A DNA stretch of 64,000 nt. Origin: Microbacterium thalassium (lineage in GTDB: Bacteria > Actinomycetota > Actinomycetes > Actinomycetales > Microbacteriaceae). The position numbers and the translations under genes are program-made. This document shows positions 25,903 to 34,588 of this stretch, piece after piece; the first letter of the stretch is position 1; every line of letters starts with the position of its first letter. The DNA lies in the NCBI RefSeq assembly GCF_014208045.1, contig NZ_JACHML010000001.1, forward strand, positions 3,632,013 through 3,696,012, read 5' to 3'. The notes beneath the pieces were generated by a model that saw only the letters and a program-made list of their open reading frames with translations, was not told the origin of the DNA and searched no databases.

Positions 25903-26786
25903 ACGTGCTGCAGGTGTTCCTCACCGGCCTCTCGCTCAGCGCGATCTACGCGCTCCTGGCGGTCGGGTTCGTCGTCATCTACAAGGGCACCAAGGTCGTG
26001 AACCTGGCGCAGGGCGCGGTCATGATGATCGGCGTCTACGTCGTGTTCAAGCTCAACACCGGCCTCGACTTCTGGATCGTCGCGCTGATCGGCATCGCCG
26101 TGGGAGCCGCGGCAGCGGTCATCATCCAGCTGATCCTTTCCCTGTCGAAGTCGCACGATCACCTCGTCGCGACGATCATCACGATCGCCATCGACATGAT
26201 CGTCACCGCGATCCTCCTGGTCGAGATGCGCGACCTGATGCTCTACATCCCCGGACCGTGGGCCGACGCGGTGATCCAGATCGGCGGCGCCGCCATGCCG
26301 GTCGCGCGAGTCGCGGCGTTCGCGACCGCGATCCTGGCCATCGGCGCGTTCTTCGTCGTCTTCCGCTACACGACCTTCGGCGTCCGGATGCGGGCGGCCG
26401 CGAGCGACCCCGAGACGGCGGCCCTGATGGGTGTCAGCGGACGAAGCGTCGCGCTGTGGTCGTGGGGGATCGGCGGCGGGCTCGCCGTGATCGCCGGCAT
26501 CTTCCTCGCCGGGTTCCCGGGGGCGGGCCTTCCTGCTTTCGGAAGCGCGCTCGCGTTCGCCGTCATCCCGGCGATCATCATCGGCGGCATGGACTCGGCG
26601 GAGGGCGCCATCATCGGTGCTCTCATCGTCGGGTTCACCGAGTCGGTGTCGCGGTATCTCGTCGCCGCCTACGCACCCTGGATGGGCGAGCAGATCGCCA
26701 TCGTCGTGCCGTACGTGATCATGCTGATCGTTCTGCTGGTCAGACCGAGCGGCCTCTTCGGATCGAGGGAGATCAGTCGTGTCTAA
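25899..26786 (+). CDS. livH: ABC transporter permease, LivH-like
   Basis: Inner-membrane permease of 295 aa with about eight helices. Family motifs: GLSLSAIYALLAVGFVVIYK, KVVNLAQGAVMMIG, and GGMDSAEGAIIGALIVGFTE. Its ATG overlaps the preceding stop (ATGA) and its 3' end overlaps the next gene by 8 bases. Confidence 0.92.
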   Translation: MNVLQVFLTGLSLSAIYALLAVGFVVIYKGTKVVNLAQGAVMMIGVYVVFKLNTGLDFWIVALIGIAVGAAAAVIIQLILSLSKSHDHLVATIITIAIDMIVTAILLVEMRDLMLYIPGPWADAVIQIGGAAMPVARVAAFATAILAIGAFFVVFRYTTFGVRMRAAASDPETAALMGVSGRSVALWSWGIGGGLAVIAGIFLAGFPGAGLPAFGSALAFAVIPAIIIGGMDSAEGAIIGALIVGFTESVSRYLVAAYAPWMGEQIAIVVPYVIMLIVLLVRPSGLFGSREISRV

Positions 26787-27948
26787 GTCATCAGCCCCTG
26801 AGCGCGGGGTGGACAAGAAGCGGATGTGGACCCGTTACATCCTGCTTCCGGTGGTCGCCATCGTGCTGCTGTCCATTCCGTTCTTCCAGCCCCGTGACGT
26901 GCAGACGGCGCTCACCAGCGCGGTGGCCTTCGCGATCGCCGCCATCGGACTCACGATCCTCGTCGGCGTCGGCGGGCAGCTCAGCCTCGCCCACGGTGTC
27001 TTCGTCGCGGTCGGAGCCTACGGCTACATCGTGCTCGCCGGCGAGCCGGGTGTGGAGGATCGCTGGGGGCTCGGTCTGCCCCCGGTGCTCGCCGCGATCG
27101 GCGGCGTCGCCCTCGCCGCGCTGCTGGGCTTGATCTTCAGCCCGGTCGCCGCGCGACTCAAGGGGCTCTACCTCGGTATGGCCTCCCTGGCCCTGATCTT
27201 CATCTCGGAGTACGTCTTCACCTACGTCACCCCGCTCACCGGCGGGCTCCAGGGCCGCTCGGTCCAGCAGTTCGACCTCTTCGGCATCCCGCTGTCGGGA
27301 TCGACGCCGAAGCTCGAGATCCTCGGCGCGAACATCGACGGCATCGCCCGCCTGTGGTTCATCGCCGTGATCGCCCTCTTCCTGGCGGTCTGGATCGGTC
27401 TGCGCATCGTGCGCGGCCGCCCCGGTCAGGCGCTCCAGCTCGTCCGAGACAACCCCACCGCCGCGGCGGCGATCGGGGTGAACGTGCAGCACGCCAAGGC
27501 GGAGGCGTTCGTCGTCTCGTCGGCCTACGCCGGTGTCGGCGGGGTGTTCGTGGCCCTGTACTCCCAGGTGCTCACTCCCGAGACCTTCAACATCGTCTTC
27601 TCGATCAACTTCCTCGCGATGATCATCATCGGCGGTCTCGGGTCGATCGGCGGCGCCGTGTTCGGCGGGGCGTTCGTCGCCCTGCTCGCCTTCACGATGA
27701 ACAAGCTCGGCGGCACCCCGCTCCTGCCGTTCATCGACCAGACCGGCCTCAACGGGATCCCGGGCGGGACGTTCTCGACCATCGTCTTCGGCGTCATCGT
27801 CGTCCTCATCCTCGTGTTCGAGCCCACGGGCGGCGCCGGCATCGTCCGCCGCATCCGGTCTCGTCGCGCCAAGCCTTCCCCAGTGGCACCGCCACAGCAA
27901 TCACACGACACGGACAGTCGGGGAGCTGTCCCCGAAAAAACGAGGTAA
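26779..27948 (+). CDS. livM: ABC transporter permease, LivM-like
   Basis: Inner-membrane permease of 389 aa with about ten helices. LTILVGVGGQLSLAHGVFVAVGAYG and VNVQHAKAEAFVVSSAYAGVGG are LivM hallmarks, with NFLAMIIIGGLGSIGGAVFG near the end. GTG start at 26779, overlapping livH by 8 bases. The cytosolic C-terminus is basic and Pro-rich. Confidence 0.92.
   Translation: MSKSSAPERGVDKKRMWTRYILLPVVAIVLLSIPFFQPRDVQTALTSAVAFAIAAIGLTILVGVGGQLSLAHGVFVAVGAYGYIVLAGEPGVEDRWGLGLPPVLAAIGGVALAALLGLIFSPVAARLKGLYLGMASLALIFISEYVFTYVTPLTGGLQGRSVQQFDLFGIPLSGSTPKLEILGANIDGIARLWFIAVIALFLAVWIGLRIVRGRPGQALQLVRDNPTAAAAIGVNVQHAKAEAFVVSSAYAGVGGVFVALYSQVLTPETFNIVFSINFLAMIIIGGLGSIGGAVFGGAFVALLAFTMNKLGGTPLLPFIDQTGLNGIPGGTFSTIVFGVIVVLILVFEPTGGAGIVRRIRSRRAKPSPVAPPQQSHDTDSRGAVPEKTR
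27919..27934 (+). other. mRNA stem-loop between permease and binding-protein genes
   Basis: CGGGGA-GCTG-TCCCCG near the end of livM, followed by AAAAAA. Lacking a U-tract it is unlikely to terminate. It could protect the downstream mRNA and raise binding-protein synthesis. Confidence 0.35.
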
Positions 27949-27953
27949 CACGC

Positions 27954-29216
27954 ATGAACAAGCGCATCATCGCAGGCGTGGCAGCCGCAGCAGCAGCGTC
28001 GCTGCTCCTGGCTGGCTGCTCGTCGGACAACGGCGGCGGCGACAATGGCGGCGGCGGCGACGGCGTCGCGACCGACTACGGCGTCACCGACACCACCATC
28101 ACCCTCGGCGTCCTGACCGACGTCTCCAACATCTACACCGCGACCGCCGTTCCCATGGTCTCGGGCACGCAGATCTACGCCGACGAGGTGAACGCGGCCG
28201 GCGGCCTGTGCGGCCGGGATCTGGAGATCGACGTCCAGGACCACGGCTCGGACAGCGCGACCGCGACCCAGCTCTTCCAGGGAATGCAGGATGAGGTCCT
28301 GGGCTTCGGCATGATCCTCGGCTCCCCGCAGCAGGACGCGCTGAAGGACTTCATCGCGAACGCCGAGATCACCGCCGTGGTCGCCGGGTGGTCGACGACG
28401 GCCCTCGAGAACCCGTACTACGTGCTCGCAGGCACCACGTACCCGACCGAGGTCATCAACGGACTCAGCTGGCTCGAGGAGCAGGGGATGATCGCCCCGG
28501 GCGACACCATCGGCTACATCAACGTCCCCGGTCCGTTCGGCGGCGACGCGCGCGCCGGCGGTGAGTACTTCGCCGACGAGAACGGCTACACCCTGACGGG
28601 CGTCGAGATCACCGGCAAGGAGACCGACCTCGCCGCGCAGGTCGACCAGCTGAAGGCCGCCGGAGTCACCGCCGTCTTCATGTCGACCGGCCCGGGCAGC
28701 TACAACCAGGCCGCGACCGCCATGAAGGCGGCCGGGCTGGACGTTCCGCTCATGACCAACACGCCCGGCTACGCTCCGTTCCAGATCGCCCCCGGCGCGC
28801 CCGCAGGCGACTTCATCCTGGAGAACGGCTACGTCACGACCAGCATGATGCCCTTCGGCAACCCCGACAGCGCGAAGGCCGTCGAGGTCGCCGCGGCGTT
28901 CGACGCGGACTACGCGGCCGACAACAACAACGCGGACGCCAACGTCAACTTCGGCTATGGCGCGATGGCGATCTTCGGTGCAGCCATCGAGGCCGCGTGC
29001 GACGCGGGCGACCTGACCCGCGCGGGCATCCAGGCGGCGCTCGCCACGCTGACCTCGGTCGACACGGGCGTGCTCGTGCCGCTGGACTACAGCGACCCGG
29101 AGAAGACCCCGTCGATGGAGACCTACATCCTCCGTCCGTCCGACACGGAGGCCGGCTCCTCGGTGCTCGAGGCGACCTTCGGCCCCTCGGCCACCGCTGA
29201 GGCGTTCAACGAGTGA
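27954..29216 (+). CDS. ABC transporter substrate-binding lipoprotein
   Basis: Membrane-anchored receptor of 420 aa. Lipobox SLLLAGCSS (Cys22) is followed by a Gly/Asp/Asn-rich linker and a type I periplasmic-binding fold (Peripla_BP_6: ITLGVLTDVSNIYTATAVPM; AGGLCGRDLEIDVQDHGSD). It imports the substrate of the adjacent acyl-CoA pathway (inference). A perfect 16-bp hairpin follows the stop. Confidence 0.93.
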   Translation: MNKRIIAGVAAAAAASLLLAGCSSDNGGGDNGGGGDGVATDYGVTDTTITLGVLTDVSNIYTATAVPMVSGTQIYADEVNAAGGLCGRDLEIDVQDHGSDSATATQLFQGMQDEVLGFGMILGSPQQDALKDFIANAEITAVVAGWSTTALENPYYVLAGTTYPTEVINGLSWLEEQGMIAPGDTIGYINVPGPFGGDARAGGEYFADENGYTLTGVEITGKETDLAAQVDQLKAAGVTAVFMSTGPGSYNQAATAMKAAGLDVPLMTNTPGYAPFQIAPGAPAGDFILENGYVTTSMMPFGNPDSAKAVEVAAAFDADYAADNNNADANVNFGYGAMAIFGAAIEAACDAGDLTRAGIQAALATLTSVDTGVLVPLDYSDPEKTPSMETYILRPSDTEAGSSVLEATFGPSATAEAFNE

Positions 29217-29222
29217 TCCACA

Positions 29223-29260
29223 GGCGCGGGGGCGCCGGCTGCGACCGGCGCCCCCGCGCC
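29223..29260 (+). terminator. 16-bp terminator after the ABC operon
   Basis: GGCGCGGGGGCGCCGG (29223-29238), loop CTGCGA, perfect complement (29245-29260), then CTCTTCC. It should end or strongly attenuate transcription before the SDR gene. Confidence 0.82.
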
Positions 29261-29312
29261 CTCTTCCACCCTTCCTGATCCACCGCTCCCCCAGATTCCT
29301 CAGAGGAGAATG

Positions 29313-30242
29313 ATGTCCATTTCACTGGCTTCGAAGGTCGCCATCGTCACCGGCAGCGGCAGCGGGCTGGGCGCCGCGTACGCGAAGGCCCTCGCCGCAG
29401 CCGGCGCCGCCGTCGTGATCAACGACGTGTCGGCCGACGCCGCGCAGTCCACTGTCGAGGAGATCCTGGCCGCCGGCGGGAAGGCGACCGCCGTCGTCGC
29501 TCCGGTCGGCACGAGCGATGCGGCCAAGCAGCTCGTCGATGCCGCCGTGAGTGAATTCGGCGGCCTCGACATCGTGGTCACCAACGCCGGCATTCTGCGC
29601 GACAAGTCGCTGCTGAAGATGACCGACGACGACTTCGACGCGGTCATCGCCGTCCACCTGCGGGGGACGTTCACCGTCGTCCGCGAGGCCTTCGCCTACT
29701 TCAAGGAGAACGGCAAGCCGGGCCGCATCATCACCATCGGCTCGCCGACCGGTCAGCGCGGGAACTTCGGGCAGACCAACTATGCCGCCGCCAAGGCCGG
29801 CATCGTCGGCATGGTCCGCACCTGGGCGATGGAGATGAAGCGGGCGGGTGTCACCGTCAACGCCGTCATCCCCGTCGCCGCGACCGCGATGACGCGCACC
29901 ATGCCCTTCTTCGCCTCCGCCATCGAGGCGATGGACGCCGGACGCCCGATGCACGACTACTTCCGCAAGGAGCTCGGATTCGGTCTGCCCGATGACGTCT
30001 CCGGCCTGATCGTCTACCTCTCCTCCGATGAGGCGGCGGGAATCAGCGGCCAGGCGATCGGCGTCGGCGGCGACCGCCTGCAGGTGTGGTCGCACCCCGA
30101 GCCCGTCGCCAGCTACTTCCACGACGGCGGCTGGTCGGCCGACGAGATCGACGCCGAACTCGGCGGCACCCTCGTCGAGAACCTCCAGTCGATCGGCGAG
30201 ACGTTCCCGCCCATGCCCGACGAGCTCGCGCCGAAGGCCTAG
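29313..30242 (+). CDS. Short-chain dehydrogenase, 3-hydroxyacyl-CoA type
   Basis: NAD(P)-dependent oxidoreductase of 309 aa. TGSGSGLG cofactor loop, NAG in IVVTNAGILRDKS, catalytic Tyr and Lys in NYAAAKAG. A roughly 55-residue C-terminal extension (from QVWSHPEPVA) resembles the long FabG-like/multifunctional-enzyme SDRs that act on 3-hydroxyacyl-CoA. GAGGAG precedes two ATGs (29310, 29313); the second has the better spacing. It starts the SDR-amidohydrolase-MaoC unit. Confidence 0.88.
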   Translation: MSISLASKVAIVTGSGSGLGAAYAKALAAAGAAVVINDVSADAAQSTVEEILAAGGKATAVVAPVGTSDAAKQLVDAAVSEFGGLDIVVTNAGILRDKSLLKMTDDDFDAVIAVHLRGTFTVVREAFAYFKENGKPGRIITIGSPTGQRGNFGQTNYAAAKAGIVGMVRTWAMEMKRAGVTVNAVIPVAATAMTRTMPFFASAIEAMDAGRPMHDYFRKELGFGLPDDVSGLIVYLSSDEAAGISGQAIGVGGDRLQVWSHPEPVASYFHDGGWSADEIDAELGGTLVENLQSIGETFPPMPDELAPKA

Positions 30243-30244
30243 TC

Positions 30245-31123
30245 GTGTATCGCCCCGAGATCGACCTCGACAAGCTCGTCGCGCTCGATATCCATGTGCA
30301 CATCGAGTCCGGTGAGAACGGCGAGAACTCCCTCCCCGAAGACCTCGTCGCCGCCGCGGCGAAGTACTTCAAGACGTCGGATGTCGGGACCGATCTCGCC
30401 TCGGTCGCGCAGCACTTCCGCGAGCGTGACATGGCCGCAGTCGTGTTCACCGTCGACGCGTCGACCGCGCTCGGGCACACCCCGATCTCGTCGAAGCGCA
30501 TCGCGGAGCAGGCGTCCGATCACGCCGACGCGCTGATCCCGTTCGGCTCGGTCGACCCGCTGAAGGGCACGGCCGCGATCGACGAGGCCATCGAGCTCGT
30601 CGAGGACTACGGCGTGCGCGGGTTCAAGCTCCACCCGACCGTGCAGGGCTTCGACCCGTCGGACGAGTCGGTCCGTCCCCTGTGGGAGGCCATCGACAAG
30701 CTCGGCGTACCCGTCATCATCCACACCGGCCAGACGGGCATCGGCGCCGGCACCCCCGGCGGCCGCGGCCTCAAGCTCGGCTACTCGAACCCGATCCTGC
30801 TCGATGCGGTGTACGCGGACTTCCCGTCGCTGCAGATCATCATGGCCCACCCGTCGGCGCCGTGGGTCGATGAGCAGATCTCGGTCGCCACGCACAAGGC
30901 CAACGCGTGGATCGACCTGTCGGGGTGGAGCCCGAAGTACTTCCCGCCGCAGATCGTCCGCGCGGCGAACTCGTACCTCCAGGACAAGGTGATGTTCGGC
31001 TCGGACTTCCCGATGATCATGCCCGATCGCTGGATGACCGACTTCGATCAGCTGGACATCAAGGAGACGGTCCGGCCGAAGATCCTCAAGGACAACGCGA
31101 TCCGCCTCCTCGGGCTGTCGTAG
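30245..31123 (+). CDS. Amidohydrolase_2 (ACMSD-like) metal-dependent hydrolase
   Basis: A 292-aa TIM-barrel enzyme of PF04909. Metal ligands: HVH in ALDIHVHIE, His in GFKLHPTVQ, His in VIIHTGQ, HPSAPW, and Asp in MFGSDFPM. The GTG start is two bases after the SDR stop, with GAAGG inside the SDR end. Members are decarboxylases or hydrolases/hydratases of cyclic and unsaturated acids. In this cluster it may do the carbon-carbon cleavage otherwise done by a thiolase (inference). Confidence 0.87.
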   Translation: MYRPEIDLDKLVALDIHVHIESGENGENSLPEDLVAAAAKYFKTSDVGTDLASVAQHFRERDMAAVVFTVDASTALGHTPISSKRIAEQASDHADALIPFGSVDPLKGTAAIDEAIELVEDYGVRGFKLHPTVQGFDPSDESVRPLWEAIDKLGVPVIIHTGQTGIGAGTPGGRGLKLGYSNPILLDAVYADFPSLQIIMAHPSAPWVDEQISVATHKANAWIDLSGWSPKYFPPQIVRAANSYLQDKVMFGSDFPMIMPDRWMTDFDQLDIKETVRPKILKDNAIRLLGLS

Positions 31124-31150
31124 GCCAACAAGAACAGGAAACAGAACACC

Positions 31151-31606
31151 ATGGCAAATGTCACCGTCACCGTCGCCGAGCTGCCCTCGCTCGAAGGCAA
31201 GGACCTCGGCTCGTCGAGCTGGCTGGAGGTCTCGCAGGAGCGCATCAACACCTTCGCCGACGCGACCGACGATCACCAGTACATCCACGTCGACCCGGTC
31301 CGCGCGAAGGACTCGCCCTTCGGCACGACCATCGCGCACGGGTTCCTGACCCTGTCGCTGTTCATCCCGATGTGGACCGAGATCCTCGAGGTCTCGGACG
31401 CATCGACGCTGGTCAACTACGGCCTCGACAAGGTCCGGTTCACCTCGCCCGTTCCCGCCGGGTCGAAGATCCGTCTGAACGCCACCCTCACGACGGTCAC
31501 CGAGGTCAAGGGCGGCTACCAGCTGCACGTCGCCGCAACCGTCGAGATCGAGGGCCAGGAGCGCCCGGCCGTCGTCATCGAGAGCATCTCGAGGGTCTAC
31601 GCCTGA
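31151..31606 (+). CDS. MaoC-like (R)-enoyl-CoA hydratase
   Basis: Hot-dog-fold hydratase of 151 aa. The hydratase-2 motif FADATDDHQYIHVDP (Asp about 40, His about 46), followed by SPFGTTIAHGFLTLSL, is complete. It would hydrate the enoyl-CoA made by the dehydrogenase, giving the substrate of the SDR. ATG at 31151; last gene of the island. Confidence 0.92.
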   Translation: MANVTVTVAELPSLEGKDLGSSSWLEVSQERINTFADATDDHQYIHVDPVRAKDSPFGTTIAHGFLTLSLFIPMWTEILEVSDASTLVNYGLDKVRFTSPVPAGSKIRLNATLTTVTEVKGGYQLHVAATVEIEGQERPAVVIESISRVYA

Positions 31607-31733
31607 CCCGCCGGGCGGGGCGCTCTCGCGAAGGCGACGAACGTCCCGCCCGATCCGCCGCAGCGGGCGGCCTCGGTGCCCTGCCCTCGCCTCGCCCGCG
31701 ACCGCGCGCTAGCATCGCGACGGGGGGCGATCG

Positions 31734-33638
31734 ATGACGATGCTCGACACGGATGCCGCGGCCGACGCCGCCCGCATCCTCGCAGACCTCGAAGCCGCGC
31801 ACGGGGTGGACGCCGACCTGCGCCGCCGCGTCGAGGCGCACCTCCCCCGGCTCCACGGGCTCTTCCGGAGCCTCTACGGCGACCGCCCGGACGCTCTCGA
31901 ACAGCTCGCCGCCGTCGTCGCCGAAGCGGCGGCATCGTGGCGTTCCCGCCCGATCGAGCTGCGGGCGCGTGATCGGCAGCGCGAGGAGGAGCCGGACTGG
32001 TTCGAGTCGGAGCGGATGCTGGGCGGCGTCTGCTACGTCGACCGCTACGCCGGAACGCTCGCCGGCATCCGCGAGCAGATCCCGTACTTCCGCGAACTGG
32101 GCCTGACCTACCTGCACCTGATGCCGCTGTTCGAATGCCCCAAGGGAAACAGCGACGGCGGCTACGCCGTCTCGAGCTACCGCAGCGTGGATCCGGCGCT
32201 CGGCTCGATGGAGGACCTCACCGCGCTCGCCGCCGAGCTGCGCGTGGCCGGCATCTCGCTGGTCGTGGACTTCATCTTCAACCACACGAGCGACGAGCAC
32301 GAATGGGCGCGCAAGGCGATCGCCGGCGAGCCGGGGTACGAGGACTTCTATCTGATCTTCCCCGACCGCACGATGCCCGACGAGTACGAGAAGACCACGC
32401 GCGAGATCTTCCCCGACGATCACCCGGGGTCGTTCGTCCAGCTCCCGGACGGACGGTGGATCTGGGCGACCTTCCACTCGTTCCAGTGGGATCTGAACTA
32501 CGCGAATCCGGCCGTGTTCCGGGCGATGGCCGGCGAGATGCTGTTCCTGGCGAACCAGGGCGTCGAGATCCTCCGCATGGACGCCGTCGCGTTCATCTGG
32601 AAGCGCCTGGGCACACCGTGCGAGTCACTCCCCGAGGCCCACCTCCTGCTGCAGGCGTTCAACGCCGTGCTGCGCATCGGGGCACCGTCGGTGCTGTTCA
32701 AGTCGGAGGCGATCGTCCACCCCGACGAGGTGATCCAGTACGTCTCTCCGGACGAGTGCCAGCTGTCGTACAACCCGCTGCAGATGGCGCTCACCTGGGA
32801 GAGCCTGGCCACCCGCGACACCGGCCTGCTGCAGCAGGCGCTCGACACGCGCCATGCGCTGCCCGAGGGCACGGCATGGGTGAACTACGTCCGCAGCCAC
32901 GACGACATCGGCTGGACGTTCTCGGACGAGGACGCCGCCGACCTCGGCATCGACGGCTTCGCGCACCGCCGCTTCCTCAACGCGTTCTACGTCAAGGGCC
33001 TGCAGGGCTCCTTCGCGCGCGGAGTGGCGTTCCAGGAGAATCTGAAGACCGGCGATGCGCGGGTGACGGGCACGACCGCCTCGCTCGCGGGTGTCGAGGC
33101 GGGCGACCGCGGCGGCGAGGACCGCGTCGTCCTGGCCCACGCGATCGCGCTGTCGACGGGCGGCATCCCGCTGCTGTACCTCGGCGACGAGGTCGGCCAG
33201 CTCAACGATCACGGCTATCTCGACGATCCGTCCGAAGCCGGCGACAGCCGATGGGTCAATCGGCCGCGGCGGCCGACGGCCCTGTACGACCAGCGACACG
33301 ACGGCTCGACGGTGGCGGGGCGCCTGTACGCGCGGCTGACGACGCTGATCACGACGAGGAAGGCGACGCCGGAGTTCGGCGGCAACGCCCTCATCCCCTT
33401 CCACGTGCCGCACGCATCCGTCATCGGCTATCAGCGCCCGGCCGCGGGCGAGCCGCTGAAGCGGGTGCTCGTCCTCGCCAACGTCGGCGACGAGCCCGCG
33501 ATCGTCCACGCGGACACGCTCTCGGGCTTCGAGCGGCACGCCGCGGATGCGATCACGGGCGCGGACATCGACCTCGACGACGGCATCCTGCTCGGCGCCC
33601 ACAAGTTCGCGTGGGTGCGGGTCTCGGCGCTGTGGTGA
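31734..33638 (+). CDS. Amylosucrase (GH13)
   Basis: A 634-aa sucrose-using alpha-glucan synthase, the usual amylosucrase length. The N-terminal helical domain is about 1-90. The GH13 barrel shows DFIFNHTSDEHEW, nucleophile in EILRMDAVAFIWK (Asp about 283), acid/base in VLFKSEAIV (Glu about 325), and VRSHDDIGW. The early block CYVDRYAGTLAGIREQIPYF is amylosucrase-type. It transfers glucose from sucrose to glucan or isomerises sucrose. Monocistronic with its own terminator. Confidence 0.9.
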   Translation: MTMLDTDAAADAARILADLEAAHGVDADLRRRVEAHLPRLHGLFRSLYGDRPDALEQLAAVVAEAAASWRSRPIELRARDRQREEEPDWFESERMLGGVCYVDRYAGTLAGIREQIPYFRELGLTYLHLMPLFECPKGNSDGGYAVSSYRSVDPALGSMEDLTALAAELRVAGISLVVDFIFNHTSDEHEWARKAIAGEPGYEDFYLIFPDRTMPDEYEKTTREIFPDDHPGSFVQLPDGRWIWATFHSFQWDLNYANPAVFRAMAGEMLFLANQGVEILRMDAVAFIWKRLGTPCESLPEAHLLLQAFNAVLRIGAPSVLFKSEAIVHPDEVIQYVSPDECQLSYNPLQMALTWESLATRDTGLLQQALDTRHALPEGTAWVNYVRSHDDIGWTFSDEDAADLGIDGFAHRRFLNAFYVKGLQGSFARGVAFQENLKTGDARVTGTTASLAGVEAGDRGGEDRVVLAHAIALSTGGIPLLYLGDEVGQLNDHGYLDDPSEAGDSRWVNRPRRPTALYDQRHDGSTVAGRLYARLTTLITTRKATPEFGGNALIPFHVPHASVIGYQRPAAGEPLKRVLVLANVGDEPAIVHADTLSGFERHAADAITGADIDLDDGILLGAHKFAWVRVSALW

Positions 33639-33657
33639 AGCGCCCCCGGAAAAGCAG

Positions 33658-33686
33658 AACGGCCCGCGATCGCGGGCCGTTCGTTT
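33658..33686 (+). terminator. Terminator after amylosucrase gene
   Basis: The palindrome ACGGCCCGCGATCGCGGGCCGT sits at 33659-33680 and is followed by TCGTTT, a standard rho-independent layout. It also faces the tRNA-Arg end from the other side. Confidence 0.8.
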
Positions 33687-33703
33687 ACTGTCTCAACACA
33701 GTG

Positions 33704-33776
33704 CGCGCCTCGAGGGACTCGAACCCCCAACCTTCTGATCCGTAGTCAGATGCTCTATCCATTGAGCTAGAGGCGC
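33704..33776 (-). tRNA. tRNA-Arg (anticodon ACG)
   Basis: Reads on the minus strand from GCGCCTC (33776) to GAGGCGC plus discriminator G (33704). The acceptor stem is 7 bp. The D arm is AGCTCAATGGATAGAGC, the anticodon arm has loop CTACGGA (ACG), and the T arm is GGGGGTTCGAGTCCC. CCA is not encoded, since CAC follows the discriminator. ACG decodes CGN arginine codons after deamination to inosine. Confidence 0.95.
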
Positions 33777-33860
33777 CCGTGCGCTCTCATGCGCACAAGA
33801 GACCAGAATAGCCCATGCCGGCGATCTTCGCGAATCGAGGGCGGCCGCCGCGTGTGCCGC

Positions 33861-34490
33861 TCAGGAGTCGAGTTCGCTCAGGTCGATCCCCCCCGCGCGG
33901 CGTGCCGGTGCGGCATCCGTCACCCCTGCCCGCGCGGCACGGGCCGGGCTCTGCGTCTGCCGCTTGTGGGCCGCGAGCTTGGGCAGATCGACGAGCCGGA
34001 GCGACTGCATGCGCGCCGATCGCATCCGCTCGTAGTCGGGGTCGAGATCCGGCCGCATCGCCTCGACCTTCAGCCGCCGCTGGAGGTTCGCCTCGACGTC
34101 GCCCCACGCGGACTCGCGCGCCTGCTCGATGAGGACGCGCAGCGCCTCGAGGTCGTCGGCGAGCCGGCGCAGCTCGCGGGCGACGCCGCGGTACTGACGC
34201 TGTCGCCGCCGCAGGTTGCGGGTGTCGCGGTCCCGGTAGTCGTGCGTCCCGTCGGGGTCGCTGAACTTGCCCCACGCCCGGCGGCGCTGCTTCCCCACCA
34301 TCTCGGCCGCGGCGTCCTGCTCATCGGCGAGGGCGACGATCGTCTGGTGCGCCAGCCCGACGAAGGTGTCGGCGTCGAACGGCGCATCGTGAGCGATGAC
34401 CTCGACCAGGATCTGGTTGCGCAGCGTCAGCCGAGCCGCCGCGGACGCGATCGAGACGCCTTCGGCGATGGCATCCGACGTCCTCCCCAT
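33861..34490 (-). CDS. Conserved hypothetical, charged helical protein
   Basis: I do not recognise the 209-aa product. It is Arg- and Ala-rich and largely helical, with probable coiled coil near RNLRRRQRQYRGVARELRRL and no signal peptide or membrane segment. The ATG has an AGGAGG site, so it is very likely a real gene. It is divergent from the SDR at 34589. No function is assigned. Confidence 0.7.
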   Translation of the reverse strand: MGRTSDAIAEGVSIASAAARLTLRNQILVEVIAHDAPFDADTFVGLAHQTIVALADEQDAAAEMVGKQRRRAWGKFSDPDGTHDYRDRDTRNLRRRQRQYRGVARELRRLADDLEALRVLIEQARESAWGDVEANLQRRLKVEAMRPDLDPDYERMRSARMQSLRLVDLPKLAAHKRQTQSPARAARAGVTDAAPARRAGGIDLSELDS

Positions 34491-34588
34491 GCGCGCCTCC
34501 TTCGGTCAAAGGCTACCGGCAAGGGGCACTCGCGGACTGGGTGAGAATGGTTTGGAGACCTGCAGAGAACGACGAAGGGCAGCATCCT

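Noticed and set aside
27919..27940. Hairpin before the binding-protein gene as a terminator.
   Set aside because: It is followed by A residues, not T, and lies inside the livM coding end; mRNA stabilisation is the more sensible reading.
33690..33790. tRNA-Arg as an integration site.
   Set aside because: No duplicated tRNA 3' end, integrase or atypical genes are seen on either side.
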